The notes below the pieces were generated by a model, which ran no database searches, was not told where the DNA came from, and saw only the letters and a program-made list of their open reading frames with translations. The position numbers and the translations under genes were made by a program. A stretch of DNA of 59,399 bases from Fidelibacterota bacterium (GTDB lineage: Bacteria; Fidelibacterota; Marinisomatia; Marinisomatales; UBA1611), in assembly GCA_016784605.1 (NCBI GenBank), contig JADHUI010000017.1, forward strand, positions 1-59,399, in the 5' to 3' direction. Below, piece after piece: positions 36,896 to 44,712 of the stretch. Numbering within the stretch: position 1 is the stretch's first letter; the number at the start of each line of letters is the position of its first letter.

Positions 36896-37958
36896 TTCTA
36901 CGAGATTTCACTGCACCCGATGAATCGTGAACCGTTTTTTGTAATTCATTCAAACTCGGCCAATAATCAATAAATGTGGCTTGTTTATATTCTCCGTTTT
37001 TATTGAAATGATAGATTTCATAGGGGTGTTGATCTTTGTTATTATAAATTAAATGGCTTCCGGAAAGTGTACTATCGCTTCGAAAATAAGATGAACGTAT
37101 TTTTTCAAAATATAGAAACTTGTCTTTAGTCATTTTATAAGATATTTTATACCAGTAATACATGATTCCATTTTCATCATAAATAGAGACATCTTCCGGT
37201 CGACCATCTCTTCTTGTTTTAAACCGAGCAATCCAATTTGGTCTAACATCACTTAACATATTTGAAAAAAGAATAGGATCAATTTCAGTTAACCGATTAT
37301 TTTGAATAAAAGTAATAAAATATTCATACCGCCCTCCTTTTTTTGACCATTTAAAATTCCATATATATTGCAAAACATGACTATTGTCAAAATAGGATAC
37401 TCTTTTAATTCGTCCATCTTTGTTTAATTGGGCTTCGTAATATGGTTTTTTATAAAACCATTCAATCGTATTTCTTTCTTTCAACCGAACCTTATATGGA
37501 TCCCACTTACCGAAATACCCCTTTGAGTGAGCTATGTCTTTTTTATTTGTCGTATCTTTTACAATAAAATTAATAGATTGAGGAATTTGATTATGTATGC
37601 GAATTGTATCATGAACAGTTACAATTACTTCTCGATCCACAAATACAGTGTCAGGCGATTGAATAGGAAATGGGGTGTCTTTTTTAGATTTGCCGAATGA
37701 AGGGACCCATTTCGGTATTTTAATAAATGATAATAATCTATTTTTCTTACCTTTATTAAATTGAATATCAACAATTTCATTTACAGCTGAATAAGAAACG
37801 GAATAGTAAGGGTTTCGAGTTAATTGGTCTTCTAACCTTTCTTCATTCCAGTCTATTTTATTATTTTTTCCAATAAGGAAATATCTCGTCGTATCTTGCT
37901 GGGGGAATATATATCCACAAAGAAGAAGAAAAATTGTGGTTATTTTAAACAACCGCAT
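36870..37958 (-). CDS. Exported protein of unknown function with MORN/YwqK-like repeats
   Basis: This is a 362-residue protein beginning with a signal peptide (MRLFKITTIFLLLCGYIFPQQ). Residues 20-130 contain a charged region with PDTVFVDREVIVTVHDTI. From about 150 onward there are YwqK-like edits such as YYEAQLNKDGRIKRVSYFD, DVSIYDENGIMYYWYKI and IYHFNKNGEYKQATFID, each a [YF]-x-D/N-x-x-G unit. The ATG at 37958 matches the signal peptide start; a longer start at 37994 would overlap the preceding gene. It lies after two PEGA proteins, so it may share their cell-envelope role. The function is unknown. Confidence 0.65.
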   Translation of the reverse strand: MRLFKITTIFLLLCGYIFPQQDTTRYFLIGKNNKIDWNEERLEDQLTRNPYYSVSYSAVNEIVDIQFNKGKKNRLLSFIKIPKWVPSFGKSKKDTPFPIQSPDTVFVDREVIVTVHDTIRIHNQIPQSINFIVKDTTNKKDIAHSKGYFGKWDPYKVRLKERNTIEWFYKKPYYEAQLNKDGRIKRVSYFDNSHVLQYIWNFKWSKKGGRYEYFITFIQNNRLTEIDPILFSNMLSDVRPNWIARFKTRRDGRPEDVSIYDENGIMYYWYKISYKMTKDKFLYFEKIRSSYFRSDSTLSGSHLIYNNKDQHPYEIYHFNKNGEYKQATFIDYWPSLNELQKTVHDSSGAVKSRRIMEWNPAL

Positions 37959-37978
37959 CAAACCGTCAGGAAGTTGAA

Positions 37979-38854
37979 TTATGCCATTCCCCAACTCAAA
38001 AGGACAATCAATAGGAAAAACATGCTAAAACCAATCCATGCACCTGAATTCACTTTATCCTGATACTCATAAACATCTTCATCAAGAGATTGATATGTTA
38101 AAACAATTTCTTCAGTTTTCCCTTCATCCACATATACATCTAAAATGCCCATTCTTAATATATCATCTAACATTTTATCTTTTGGCGATTTTGGGGAACC
38201 CATTTGAGTTGGGTCGCCTGGGAAATATCCAATTTTATGCCAACCGGGAAAAACATCAATGTCATGTTTTATTGGCGTATGACCAACATATATCCCATCT
38301 ACATATATAGGTAAATCGGGCGTGTCACATAAAATAGTAACATACGTCCGGACTCTCTCTTCTTTCCATGAAGATGGATGTTTCCACTTCCCTTGATTAA
38401 AATCTTCTTTCGTAGGTAAAATAAATGATGTTGAAATTACATCATCCCCATTTTGATCTAAATTTTCGTCTCCCCAAAATAATAAAACTTGAATCATAGA
38501 TGTATCTGGGAAGAAGGCGAAATCATAACTGGTTATTTTTTTAGCAAGGTGAATGGATAATGTTGTTGACGTTTCAACAAACTGTGATGATATATCCAAT
38601 GTGGGGTATTCAAAAGATTGAGTCAATATATCATTTGATGGTGGGATAATTTCCTCCATTTCAATATTGAGCCAATTGACGCGGTCAACCCATCCTGAAA
38701 TTTTATCAGTTTGAATGGGGCTCGTTGTATTTATAGTAACGATAACTTTATCTGACTTTGTTTCAATGGAAATACCTGTTATCCCATTTCCAAATAAAGA
38801 TGATGTTAATATAACAATACTAAACAGGATGGAAATAAAACGCGAAATACTCAT
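37979..38854 (-). CDS. Exported PEGA-domain protein with AMIN-like N-terminus and C-terminal anchor
   Basis: This 291-residue protein has a signal peptide (1-22), an AMIN-like beta domain (about 25-130: GISIETKSDKVIVTINT, WVDRVNWLNIEM), and a PEGA domain around 165-215 (DLPIYVDGIYVGHTPIKHDI and PGWHKIGYF). A transmembrane helix closes the protein (IGFSMFFLLIVLLSWGMA). The PEGA part resembles that of the next upstream gene, so the two are paralogues. The domains suggest attachment to the cell wall or S-layer. The partner is unknown. Confidence 0.72.
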   Translation of the reverse strand: MSISRFISILFSIVILTSSLFGNGITGISIETKSDKVIVTINTTSPIQTDKISGWVDRVNWLNIEMEEIIPPSNDILTQSFEYPTLDISSQFVETSTTLSIHLAKKITSYDFAFFPDTSMIQVLLFWGDENLDQNGDDVISTSFILPTKEDFNQGKWKHPSSWKEERVRTYVTILCDTPDLPIYVDGIYVGHTPIKHDIDVFPGWHKIGYFPGDPTQMGSPKSPKDKMLDDILRMGILDVYVDEGKTEEIVLTYQSLDEDVYEYQDKVNSGAWIGFSMFFLLIVLLSWGMA

Positions 38855-38921
38855 ATATAAACTACAAATCCATCTCTAAAATTATCTATTTAGATTAAAC
38901 AGATTGGGGAACATCCTAATA

Positions 38922-39983
38922 TTATTTGGAACTTGATTTTTCTTTGTCTGGTTTTTCAGGAAGAGTAAAAACCAGTTTTTGTGTTTTCCCACCGGGAATG
39001 TACACTTCTTTTTCGTGAGGTACTTGAATAGAATACATATCTGAAATCAAATTTTCGGGAACATTTAATTCTATTTTATGAAACCCGGGCTCAATAATGA
39101 TACCTTTTTTAATAGGCGTTTCTCCAATTATTTTACCATCAACTGTAACGGTAATGCCATCTAAATTACATACTATTTTAATTTTTGATTCTTCAGACGG
39201 GTCTTGTTTTATCGGTTTTGGGAATCGGGGTAAAAACTCTGTTCCTTCGATACCTGTGGTCTTTTTAGTAACAACGCGTTTTTCGGAATAATTAGATGTC
39301 TTTTTTTGTGATTTGGGTTCTGCTGACTTTACGTGGTTTTTGGGTTTGCTCTTCTTCTTTTGTTTCTGTGTCGGAGGTTCAACCTTAGCATTGCCTTTTT
39401 TTGAACCGGGAACGGCATTTGTGCTATACCAATCACCATACCATACAAAATATTGATCTGAACCGTATTTTGACCGTGCATCCCAAAATGATTCTTCAAA
39501 AGCTTTCCCTCTAAATTCATTCTTTGGTATAGTAATGATTTCACTTGCAATACTTCCCGCTGCTTCTTGAATTCGGTCAATCGTTTCTCCATCCATTTTA
39601 TTCCGAAGTTGAACCAAAATGACTGGATGGGTTTTTGAATGATATATTTTAAAAGAGGATACTGAATCTTCTAGAAAAAACCCAATCTGGGATGATTCAG
39701 GGTTTTGGATCGCTTCAATCTCTAAGACGGGAGGCTCAATATTAATCTTTCTCACATTTTCAACATTGACGGCAACATCGCTTAAGGTGAGGTAAAACCA
39801 ATTTGACGTAGATATCCAACCGGTGATATCTTCTAGGCTTACTAGCTTAGTAAACCTGAGGCGGATTAACGTTCCATTGCTCTTTTTGTGATATGAAAGT
39901 TCTTTTATCCTGTTATTGGATGCGCCAAAAACAAGGCTCACAACAAAAAGAGCCCAAATAATATATTTAATTCGAGTATTCAC
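38922..39983 (-). CDS. Exported AMIN-like/PEGA protein
   Basis: This 353-residue protein starts with a signal peptide (IIWALFVVSLVFGAS). Residues 25-135 are an AMIN-like beta domain (LSYHKKSNGTLIRLRF, GWISTSNWFYLTLSD). A Lys-rich low-complexity linker at about 195-245 follows. A PEGA domain at about 270-345 holds GITVTVDGKIIGETPIKKG and IEPGFHKIEL. The N-terminal and PEGA parts parallel the next gene, with a linker in place of a membrane anchor. It overlaps the dnaG 3' end by 17 bases. Confidence 0.72.
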   Translation of the reverse strand: MNTRIKYIIWALFVVSLVFGASNNRIKELSYHKKSNGTLIRLRFTKLVSLEDITGWISTSNWFYLTLSDVAVNVENVRKINIEPPVLEIEAIQNPESSQIGFFLEDSVSSFKIYHSKTHPVILVQLRNKMDGETIDRIQEAAGSIASEIITIPKNEFRGKAFEESFWDARSKYGSDQYFVWYGDWYSTNAVPGSKKGNAKVEPPTQKQKKKSKPKNHVKSAEPKSQKKTSNYSEKRVVTKKTTGIEGTEFLPRFPKPIKQDPSEESKIKIVCNLDGITVTVDGKIIGETPIKKGIIIEPGFHKIELNVPENLISDMYSIQVPHEKEVYIPGGKTQKLVFTLPEKPDKEKSSSK

Positions 39984-41724
39984 TTAATGTACTTTGGAGT
40001 TTAATAACTTCTTTTATTTCTTCTTCAATTTTTTCGCCACTTGATTCTTTTTCTCGAATAAGTAAACGTAATGTTTGTATTTTTTCTTTTATTGGCTTTG
40101 ATTTTAAGATATTTAGGCAGTCTTTTACAATCTGTTCGGGCGTTCCGTGAATTTCTTCTTGAATTAGAATTTCTGTTACAATATCGCGTTCGTCTTTGTC
40201 GCTAAAAGATTCTGTTAAAGCAGAATGATCGACTACCATAGCTTTTCCCATTAATTGTGTTGCTAATTTTTTTAAAATTGGCTCACTGAAATCTTCGGGT
40301 GAAATATGTATTTTTACAAGTTGTCTGTGATCAGGGTCATCACTCGCTAAAAGTCGAATTAATTCTAACTGAGCTCTTTGGTCCACCGAAGTAAATGAAA
40401 ATATTCTTTTTTCGCGAACAGGTGGTTCATCCGAGAATCGTGATAATCTGCGTTGAGATTGACGCATATATTTTTCGAGATCTTTATCGCCAATGTGAAG
40501 TTTATCACCAACAACTCTTAATAATTCATCTCGGATAATTCCATCATTAATATTTGTTATTTCTTGAAGAAGCGCTTTTACATAATCACTCTTATCAACT
40601 CCTTTTATTTTGTCCGCTTTATAAAAAGAGAAATGAAAATCTAAAAATGACTGTCCGTTTTTTATGGCTTTCTCAACCGCATCTTTTCCAACTTCTAAAA
40701 CCCAATCATCGGGGTCCTTTCCTAAAGGAGGGCTGACAACCGTTGGTTCTACTCCCATTTTTAATAAAAGGAATCCCGCTCTTGCGGCGGCATTTCCCCC
40801 CGCATTATCCCCATCATAAAATAAAATAGCTCTATTTGATAATTTCCTCAAATTACGGGCATGGTTTTCCGTTAAGGCTGTCCCAGACACGGCAACGACA
40901 TTTGTTATTCCAGCTTGATATAACTGAAGAAAATCGAAATACCCTTCAACAACAATCGTAGATCCTTCTTTTCGGATAGATTCTCGCGTTGCGTGTGCTC
41001 CATAAAAAATATCACTCTTTTTATATAATGGCGTTTCGGGAGAGTTTAAATATTTAGCAGGATCATCCATTCCAAAAATACGACCTCCAAAGGCAATCAC
41101 TTTCCCTGAAGAGTTAAAAATAGGTACCATAATACGCGATCTAAAACGATCAAAAGTTCCTTTTTCTGTTCGCACAAAAAGACCCGTCTTTAAAACAACA
41201 TCAGATGAAAAACTTTCAGCATTCGTTTGTTTGGTTAATTGATTCCAGGTATCAATGGATAATCCAATTTTAAATTGCTTTAAAATATCTTCAGTAAACC
41301 CTCGACTTTTTAAATAGGCTAACGCTTTTTCTCCTCTAGGTGAAAATAAGTTGTCTTGGTATAATTGTGTCGCCACTTCATGTACTTCATATAATTTTGA
41401 ATAAATATCTCTTGATTTATCATCTTGAGTAAAATCGACTTGAATCCCGTAGCGTTGCCCGATGGTTTGAACTGCTTCCGGGAAAGTGATTCTTTCATAT
41501 TCCATCAAAAACGTAATTGCATTCCCGCCGGCACCACATCCAAAACAATGATATATTTGTTTGGCGGGGGCTACGCTAAAAGAAGGTGTTTTTTCATTAT
41601 GGAATGGACACAATCCAAAATAATTGCCCCCTCTTTTTTTTAATTCAACAACTTCCGATACAATATCAACAATATTGGCTGTATCTCTAACGTGATCAAT
41701 TGTATCTTGTGGTATTTGTGCCAT
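39967..41724 (-). CDS. dnaG: DNA primase
   Basis: This 585-residue enzyme makes RNA primers for replication. The CHC2 zinc finger (CPFHNEKTPSFS and CFGCGAGG, residues 40-70), the TOPRIM-type core with VVEGYFDFLQLYQAG near 258 and FYDGDNAGGNAA near 305, and a helical C-terminal helicase-binding region are present. It starts 3 bases after the CvpA gene and is read with downstream PEGA genes. Confidence 0.97.
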   Translation of the reverse strand: MAQIPQDTIDHVRDTANIVDIVSEVVELKKRGGNYFGLCPFHNEKTPSFSVAPAKQIYHCFGCGAGGNAITFLMEYERITFPEAVQTIGQRYGIQVDFTQDDKSRDIYSKLYEVHEVATQLYQDNLFSPRGEKALAYLKSRGFTEDILKQFKIGLSIDTWNQLTKQTNAESFSSDVVLKTGLFVRTEKGTFDRFRSRIMVPIFNSSGKVIAFGGRIFGMDDPAKYLNSPETPLYKKSDIFYGAHATRESIRKEGSTIVVEGYFDFLQLYQAGITNVVAVSGTALTENHARNLRKLSNRAILFYDGDNAGGNAAARAGFLLLKMGVEPTVVSPPLGKDPDDWVLEVGKDAVEKAIKNGQSFLDFHFSFYKADKIKGVDKSDYVKALLQEITNINDGIIRDELLRVVGDKLHIGDKDLEKYMRQSQRRLSRFSDEPPVREKRIFSFTSVDQRAQLELIRLLASDDPDHRQLVKIHISPEDFSEPILKKLATQLMGKAMVVDHSALTESFSDKDERDIVTEILIQEEIHGTPEQIVKDCLNILKSKPIKEKIQTLRLLIREKESSGEKIEEEIKEVIKLQSTLSEYSN

Positions 41725-41727
41725 TTT

Positions 41728-42264
41728 TTAAATCGTTAAACCGGATGAAATATTTTGAATATAATCTTCACCTTTTTTTATAGGATCTTGCCAATTAAAA
41801 GTTTCAATAATCCCATCACGAATGATAATATTTGTTTTTGCAATTCTAGATTCATTTATAAGAATGGATGACCATTTATCTAACGGAAGAATATCTATAA
41901 ACCAAATAAATATTGCCATGACAACTAGTCCCTTTAGAGCGCCAAATAAAACTCCCATAAATTGGTTAACCCATTGGTTGCTTTCCGATAAAAAAGCTAT
42001 ATGAATAAATTTTGTCAGTAATCGAACAGAAAAAATAGTAATAGCAAAAATACCTGCCGCGGATAAAATCATTTCTACCCAAGGATCAATAGACATTAAC
42101 TGATGGATTTTACCTGCTAAAAGAATATAATATTTGAATGAAAAAAGGGTTGCAATTATTAATCCAAATAATCTACCTAATTCTTCAATCAATCCCCTTT
42201 TAAATCCAATCATTCCCATCACTACTAGGTAAAACGCTGCAAGACCATCAATAAAATATCCCAT
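41728..42264 (-). CDS. CvpA-family membrane protein
   Basis: This 178-residue protein has four predicted transmembrane helices and the CvpA-like opening IDGLAAFYLVVMGMIGFKRGLIEELGR (broken here: MIGFKRGLIEELGR), with SESNQWVNQFMGVLFG near residue 95. CvpA proteins are linked to colicin V export and envelope stress in Gammaproteobacteria; the role here is not known. It is coupled to yqeY by abutting ends. Confidence 0.82.
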   Translation of the reverse strand: MGYFIDGLAAFYLVVMGMIGFKRGLIEELGRLFGLIIATLFSFKYYILLAGKIHQLMSIDPWVEMILSAAGIFAITIFSVRLLTKFIHIAFLSESNQWVNQFMGVLFGALKGLVVMAIFIWFIDILPLDKWSSILINESRIAKTNIIIRDGIIETFNWQDPIKKGEDYIQNISSGLTI

Positions 42265-42708
42265 TCAGCCAAGTAATTCCCTTAAAATTATATTAGCCAC
42301 TTTACCATCAATTTGTCCTGCACCTCGCTTTAAAACTTCCGGCATTACTTTTCCCATATCGCTCATGGAACTTGCGCCTGTTTCTGCCACAATATCTTCT
42401 ACAATTGATCGGATGTCGTCTTCGCTCATCATTGTTGGTAAATATATTTCCATTAATTCTGCTTCATATTTTTCAACTTTGGCAAGTTCTTCTCGTCCTG
42501 CTTGCATATAAATATTTTCTGACTCACGCCTTTGTTTTACTAATGTTTGAATTGTTTTAATTTCTTCAGCTTCGGAAAGTGTGTCTCTTTTTGCGATTTT
42601 CTTATCTTTTAATTTTGCTATAACGCTACGAAGTGTAATGGCTTTTTGCTTCTCGCCCGCCTTCATTGCGGTATACATATCTGATTGTATTTTTTCAAAT
42701 AAACTCAT
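42265..42708 (-). CDS. GatB/YqeY domain protein
   Basis: This 147-residue protein matches the YqeY family, related to the tail of GatB that contacts tRNA. It starts LFEKIQSDMYTAMKAGEKQKA and contains the motif LPTMMSEDDIRSIV and GKVMPEVLKRGAGQIDG. The length is typical. It lies between the methyltransferase and cvpA genes on the same strand. A tRNA-binding function is assumed. Confidence 0.93.
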   Translation of the reverse strand: MSLFEKIQSDMYTAMKAGEKQKAITLRSVIAKLKDKKIAKRDTLSEAEEIKTIQTLVKQRRESENIYMQAGREELAKVEKYEAELMEIYLPTMMSEDDIRSIVEDIVAETGASSMSDMGKVMPEVLKRGAGQIDGKVANIILRELLG

Positions 42709-42717
42709 TATTCTCCC

Positions 42718-43542
42718 CTACGATTGATCAATCTTTTTCATCGCCATTAATAATTTATCTTTATTGTTCCCAAACCCAATGAATCGCCTACCAGCTTTTT
42801 TTGAAATTCGTCCTATAATTCCCTCACCTAAAAATGGATCTAAAACCCAATTTAGCTTAAAACTGCTTGCGCTTAATACTCTATTCACTAACCGATCTGG
42901 AATTGATTCATCCCCGGGAAGAGGCCTTATGTCGGCCCAAAAATTAGAAGATATTATTCCGCGTTCATTTAAATCGAGTTCTGTAGAATCTTTTTGAACA
43001 TAGTTTTGGTTGAATAAAAAATCATTGGTTTTTGTTGCAAACCAAATATCCGAAACTTGATTCTCCCAAGTGGCAGATTTTAATTGCCTACTATTAGGAA
43101 TATTATTCCACGTAATCCGCGATTGCACTTTTAAATGATTACTTAATAAAGAATGATACATTCCTGAATATCGCCATCCGCATAATAGATAAATAGCACC
43201 TGTAGGTTGTAAAACGCGCATAGATTCCTGTAGCCACTGGTCATTCCATTGGTAAAAATCTTGAAGCGTCATTTTTTGAGGTCGATTATCATTATTCGTC
43301 CAAGGGTCTTCCGGAGGTTGGGCTATAATTAAATCAATGGAATTATCTGGCAATTTTTGTAATCCATCAATTACGTCAGCTAAAAATAGTCCTTCAGACA
43401 TAGTATCATTTGTCATTTTGATATCTTCAACTGTTTGGACCGCTGGCAAATATCGGTTTAAATCATTTATCGTTAACCCCGGGTACGGCTCCAGCGGATT
43501 GCTAAATAATGGAGTGAATGGTTCTTTTGATTGCTCAGGCAT
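42718..43542 (-). CDS. DNA methyltransferase-like protein (N4/N6 class) with altered motif IV
   Basis: This 274-residue protein has the beta-class order: catalytic motif IV near residue 75, then the AdoMet motif I near 240 (DPFLGEGIIG, then GRRFIGF). Motif IV reads QPPEDPW in LIIAQPPEDPW, whereas active enzymes have [DNS]PP[YFW]. The conserved NVWxI-like region is IWFATKT. No restriction enzyme is next to it. It may be an orphan modification enzyme with a shifted catalytic motif, or an inactive descendant. A glutamine at the first position is a notable change. Confidence 0.7.
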   Translation of the reverse strand: MPEQSKEPFTPLFSNPLEPYPGLTINDLNRYLPAVQTVEDIKMTNDTMSEGLFLADVIDGLQKLPDNSIDLIIAQPPEDPWTNNDNRPQKMTLQDFYQWNDQWLQESMRVLQPTGAIYLLCGWRYSGMYHSLLSNHLKVQSRITWNNIPNSRQLKSATWENQVSDIWFATKTNDFLFNQNYVQKDSTELDLNERGIISSNFWADIRPLPGDESIPDRLVNRVLSASSFKLNWVLDPFLGEGIIGRISKKAGRRFIGFGNNKDKLLMAMKKIDQS

Positions 43543-43561
43543 AACTTAATTTATGTTTAAT

Positions 43562-44182
43562 TCAAATCTTCTCAAGTATTTGTTTTTCAATTTCACTAAA
43601 CTTTTCATGATCTTCAAAAATATTAAACCCGTCAGATTCAATGACCAATACGGGCATATTTCTAATTGAATTCACCCAACGGTCATATGAAATATTTAAA
43701 CTATGTAAATATTCAGGGTCGATAGATTGTTCATAATCTCTCCCTCGAGATTTAATCCTACTAATGAGGGTATCTGTTGATGCTTTTAAATAAACAATTA
43801 AATCGGGTTTCCTTAAGAAGGATGTCATTACTTCAAACAACCCGCAATAATTTTCCCAATCTCGTTTATTCATATTTCCCATATCATAAAGATTTCTTGC
43901 GAAAATTTCTACATCTTCATATATAGTTCTGTCTTGGATTACTCCTTGAATTTTTGAAGACATTTCTTGATGTGTTTCAAATCGTTTATGTAAAAAATAT
44001 ATTTGAAGATTAAAACTCCATCTTTTCATGTCGCCATAAAAATCAGATAAATAAGGATTATCTGATACGGACTCATAATAAGGGAGCCAATTTTGTCTTT
44101 TGGCTATCTGTTCTGTGAATGTTGTTTTTCCGGCGCCAATATTTCCGGATAAACCAATAAAGGGGAATTTGCCATTTTTCAT
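43562..44182 (-). CDS. Deoxynucleoside kinase (dGK/dAK/dCK family)
   Basis: This 206-residue kinase of the deoxyribonucleoside salvage family has the P-loop FIGLSGNIGAGKTTF at residues 8-22, the ERS/DRS motif as QDRTIYEDVEIFA near 84, and the lid ISRIKSRGRDYEQSID near 147. It phosphorylates purine deoxynucleosides or deoxycytidine. It fits with the nucleoside uptake and salvage genes 8 kb away on the other strand. Confidence 0.9.
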   Translation of the reverse strand: MKNGKFPFIGLSGNIGAGKTTFTEQIAKRQNWLPYYESVSDNPYLSDFYGDMKRWSFNLQIYFLHKRFETHQEMSSKIQGVIQDRTIYEDVEIFARNLYDMGNMNKRDWENYCGLFEVMTSFLRKPDLIVYLKASTDTLISRIKSRGRDYEQSIDPEYLHSLNISYDRWVNSIRNMPVLVIESDGFNIFEDHEKFSEIEKQILEKI

Positions 44183-44227
44183 GGCCGGAAAATACTGATG
44201 AATTCTATATAGCAGAAGATTGAATTA

Positions 44228-44256
44228 TTGACAATTTCATATTTTGTGTCTGAAAT
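44228..44256 (+). promoter_or_regulatory. Possible promoter for arsC
   Basis: TTGACA at 44228-44233 is a perfect -35 hexamer in the 84-base divergent gap; TGAAAT at 44251-44256, 17 bases later, is a weak -10. Transcription would then begin only about 4-6 bases before the ATG at 44267, giving a near-leaderless message, consistent with no visible ribosome binding site. Confidence 0.35.
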
Positions 44257-44266
44257 TCCCTTATCT

Positions 44267-44692
44267 ATGAATCAAAAGAAAAAAGTATTATTCGTGTGTA
44301 CTGGGAATAGTTGTAGATCCCAAATGGCTGAAGGCATTCTAAGAGATATTGCTGGAAATCAATTTGAAGTCTTTAGTGCGGGGAGCCATCCATCGCGTGT
44401 TCATCCCATGTCTATTGCAATTTTAGCGGAATGGGGAATAGATATTTCCCATCACACATCTGATTTTATTGATATGTATCTGGATGAAGGAATTGATATT
44501 GTTATTACTGTTTGTGATAACGCGAATGAAATCTGTCCTATTTTCCCCGGGGAAGTCCAAAGAATTCATTGGAGTATCGATGATCCATTCCATGGTTGGG
44601 GGAATGAAGAACAATTTAAAAATCGATATCGAGAAACCCGAAATGATATTAAAGCCCGAATTGAAAAATTAGTAAAATCGGAACAAAGTTAA
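44267..44692 (+). CDS. arsC: Arsenate reductase, thioredoxin-dependent type
   Basis: This 141-residue protein has the low-molecular-weight-phosphatase P-loop VCTGNSCRSQMAEG near residue 9, the additional cysteine pair of thioredoxin-type ArsC in TVCDNANEICPIFPG, and the WSIDDPF motif. It reduces arsenate to arsenite. No ars efflux gene is nearby, so a phosphatase-like role cannot be excluded. The ATG at 44267 opens the family-typical start MNQKKKVLFV. Confidence 0.9.
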   Translation: MNQKKKVLFVCTGNSCRSQMAEGILRDIAGNQFEVFSAGSHPSRVHPMSIAILAEWGIDISHHTSDFIDMYLDEGIDIVITVCDNANEICPIFPGEVQRIHWSIDDPFHGWGNEEQFKNRYRETRNDIKARIEKLVKSEQS

Positions 44693-44712
44693 ATTCGCCT
44701 ATTCAAAATTAT

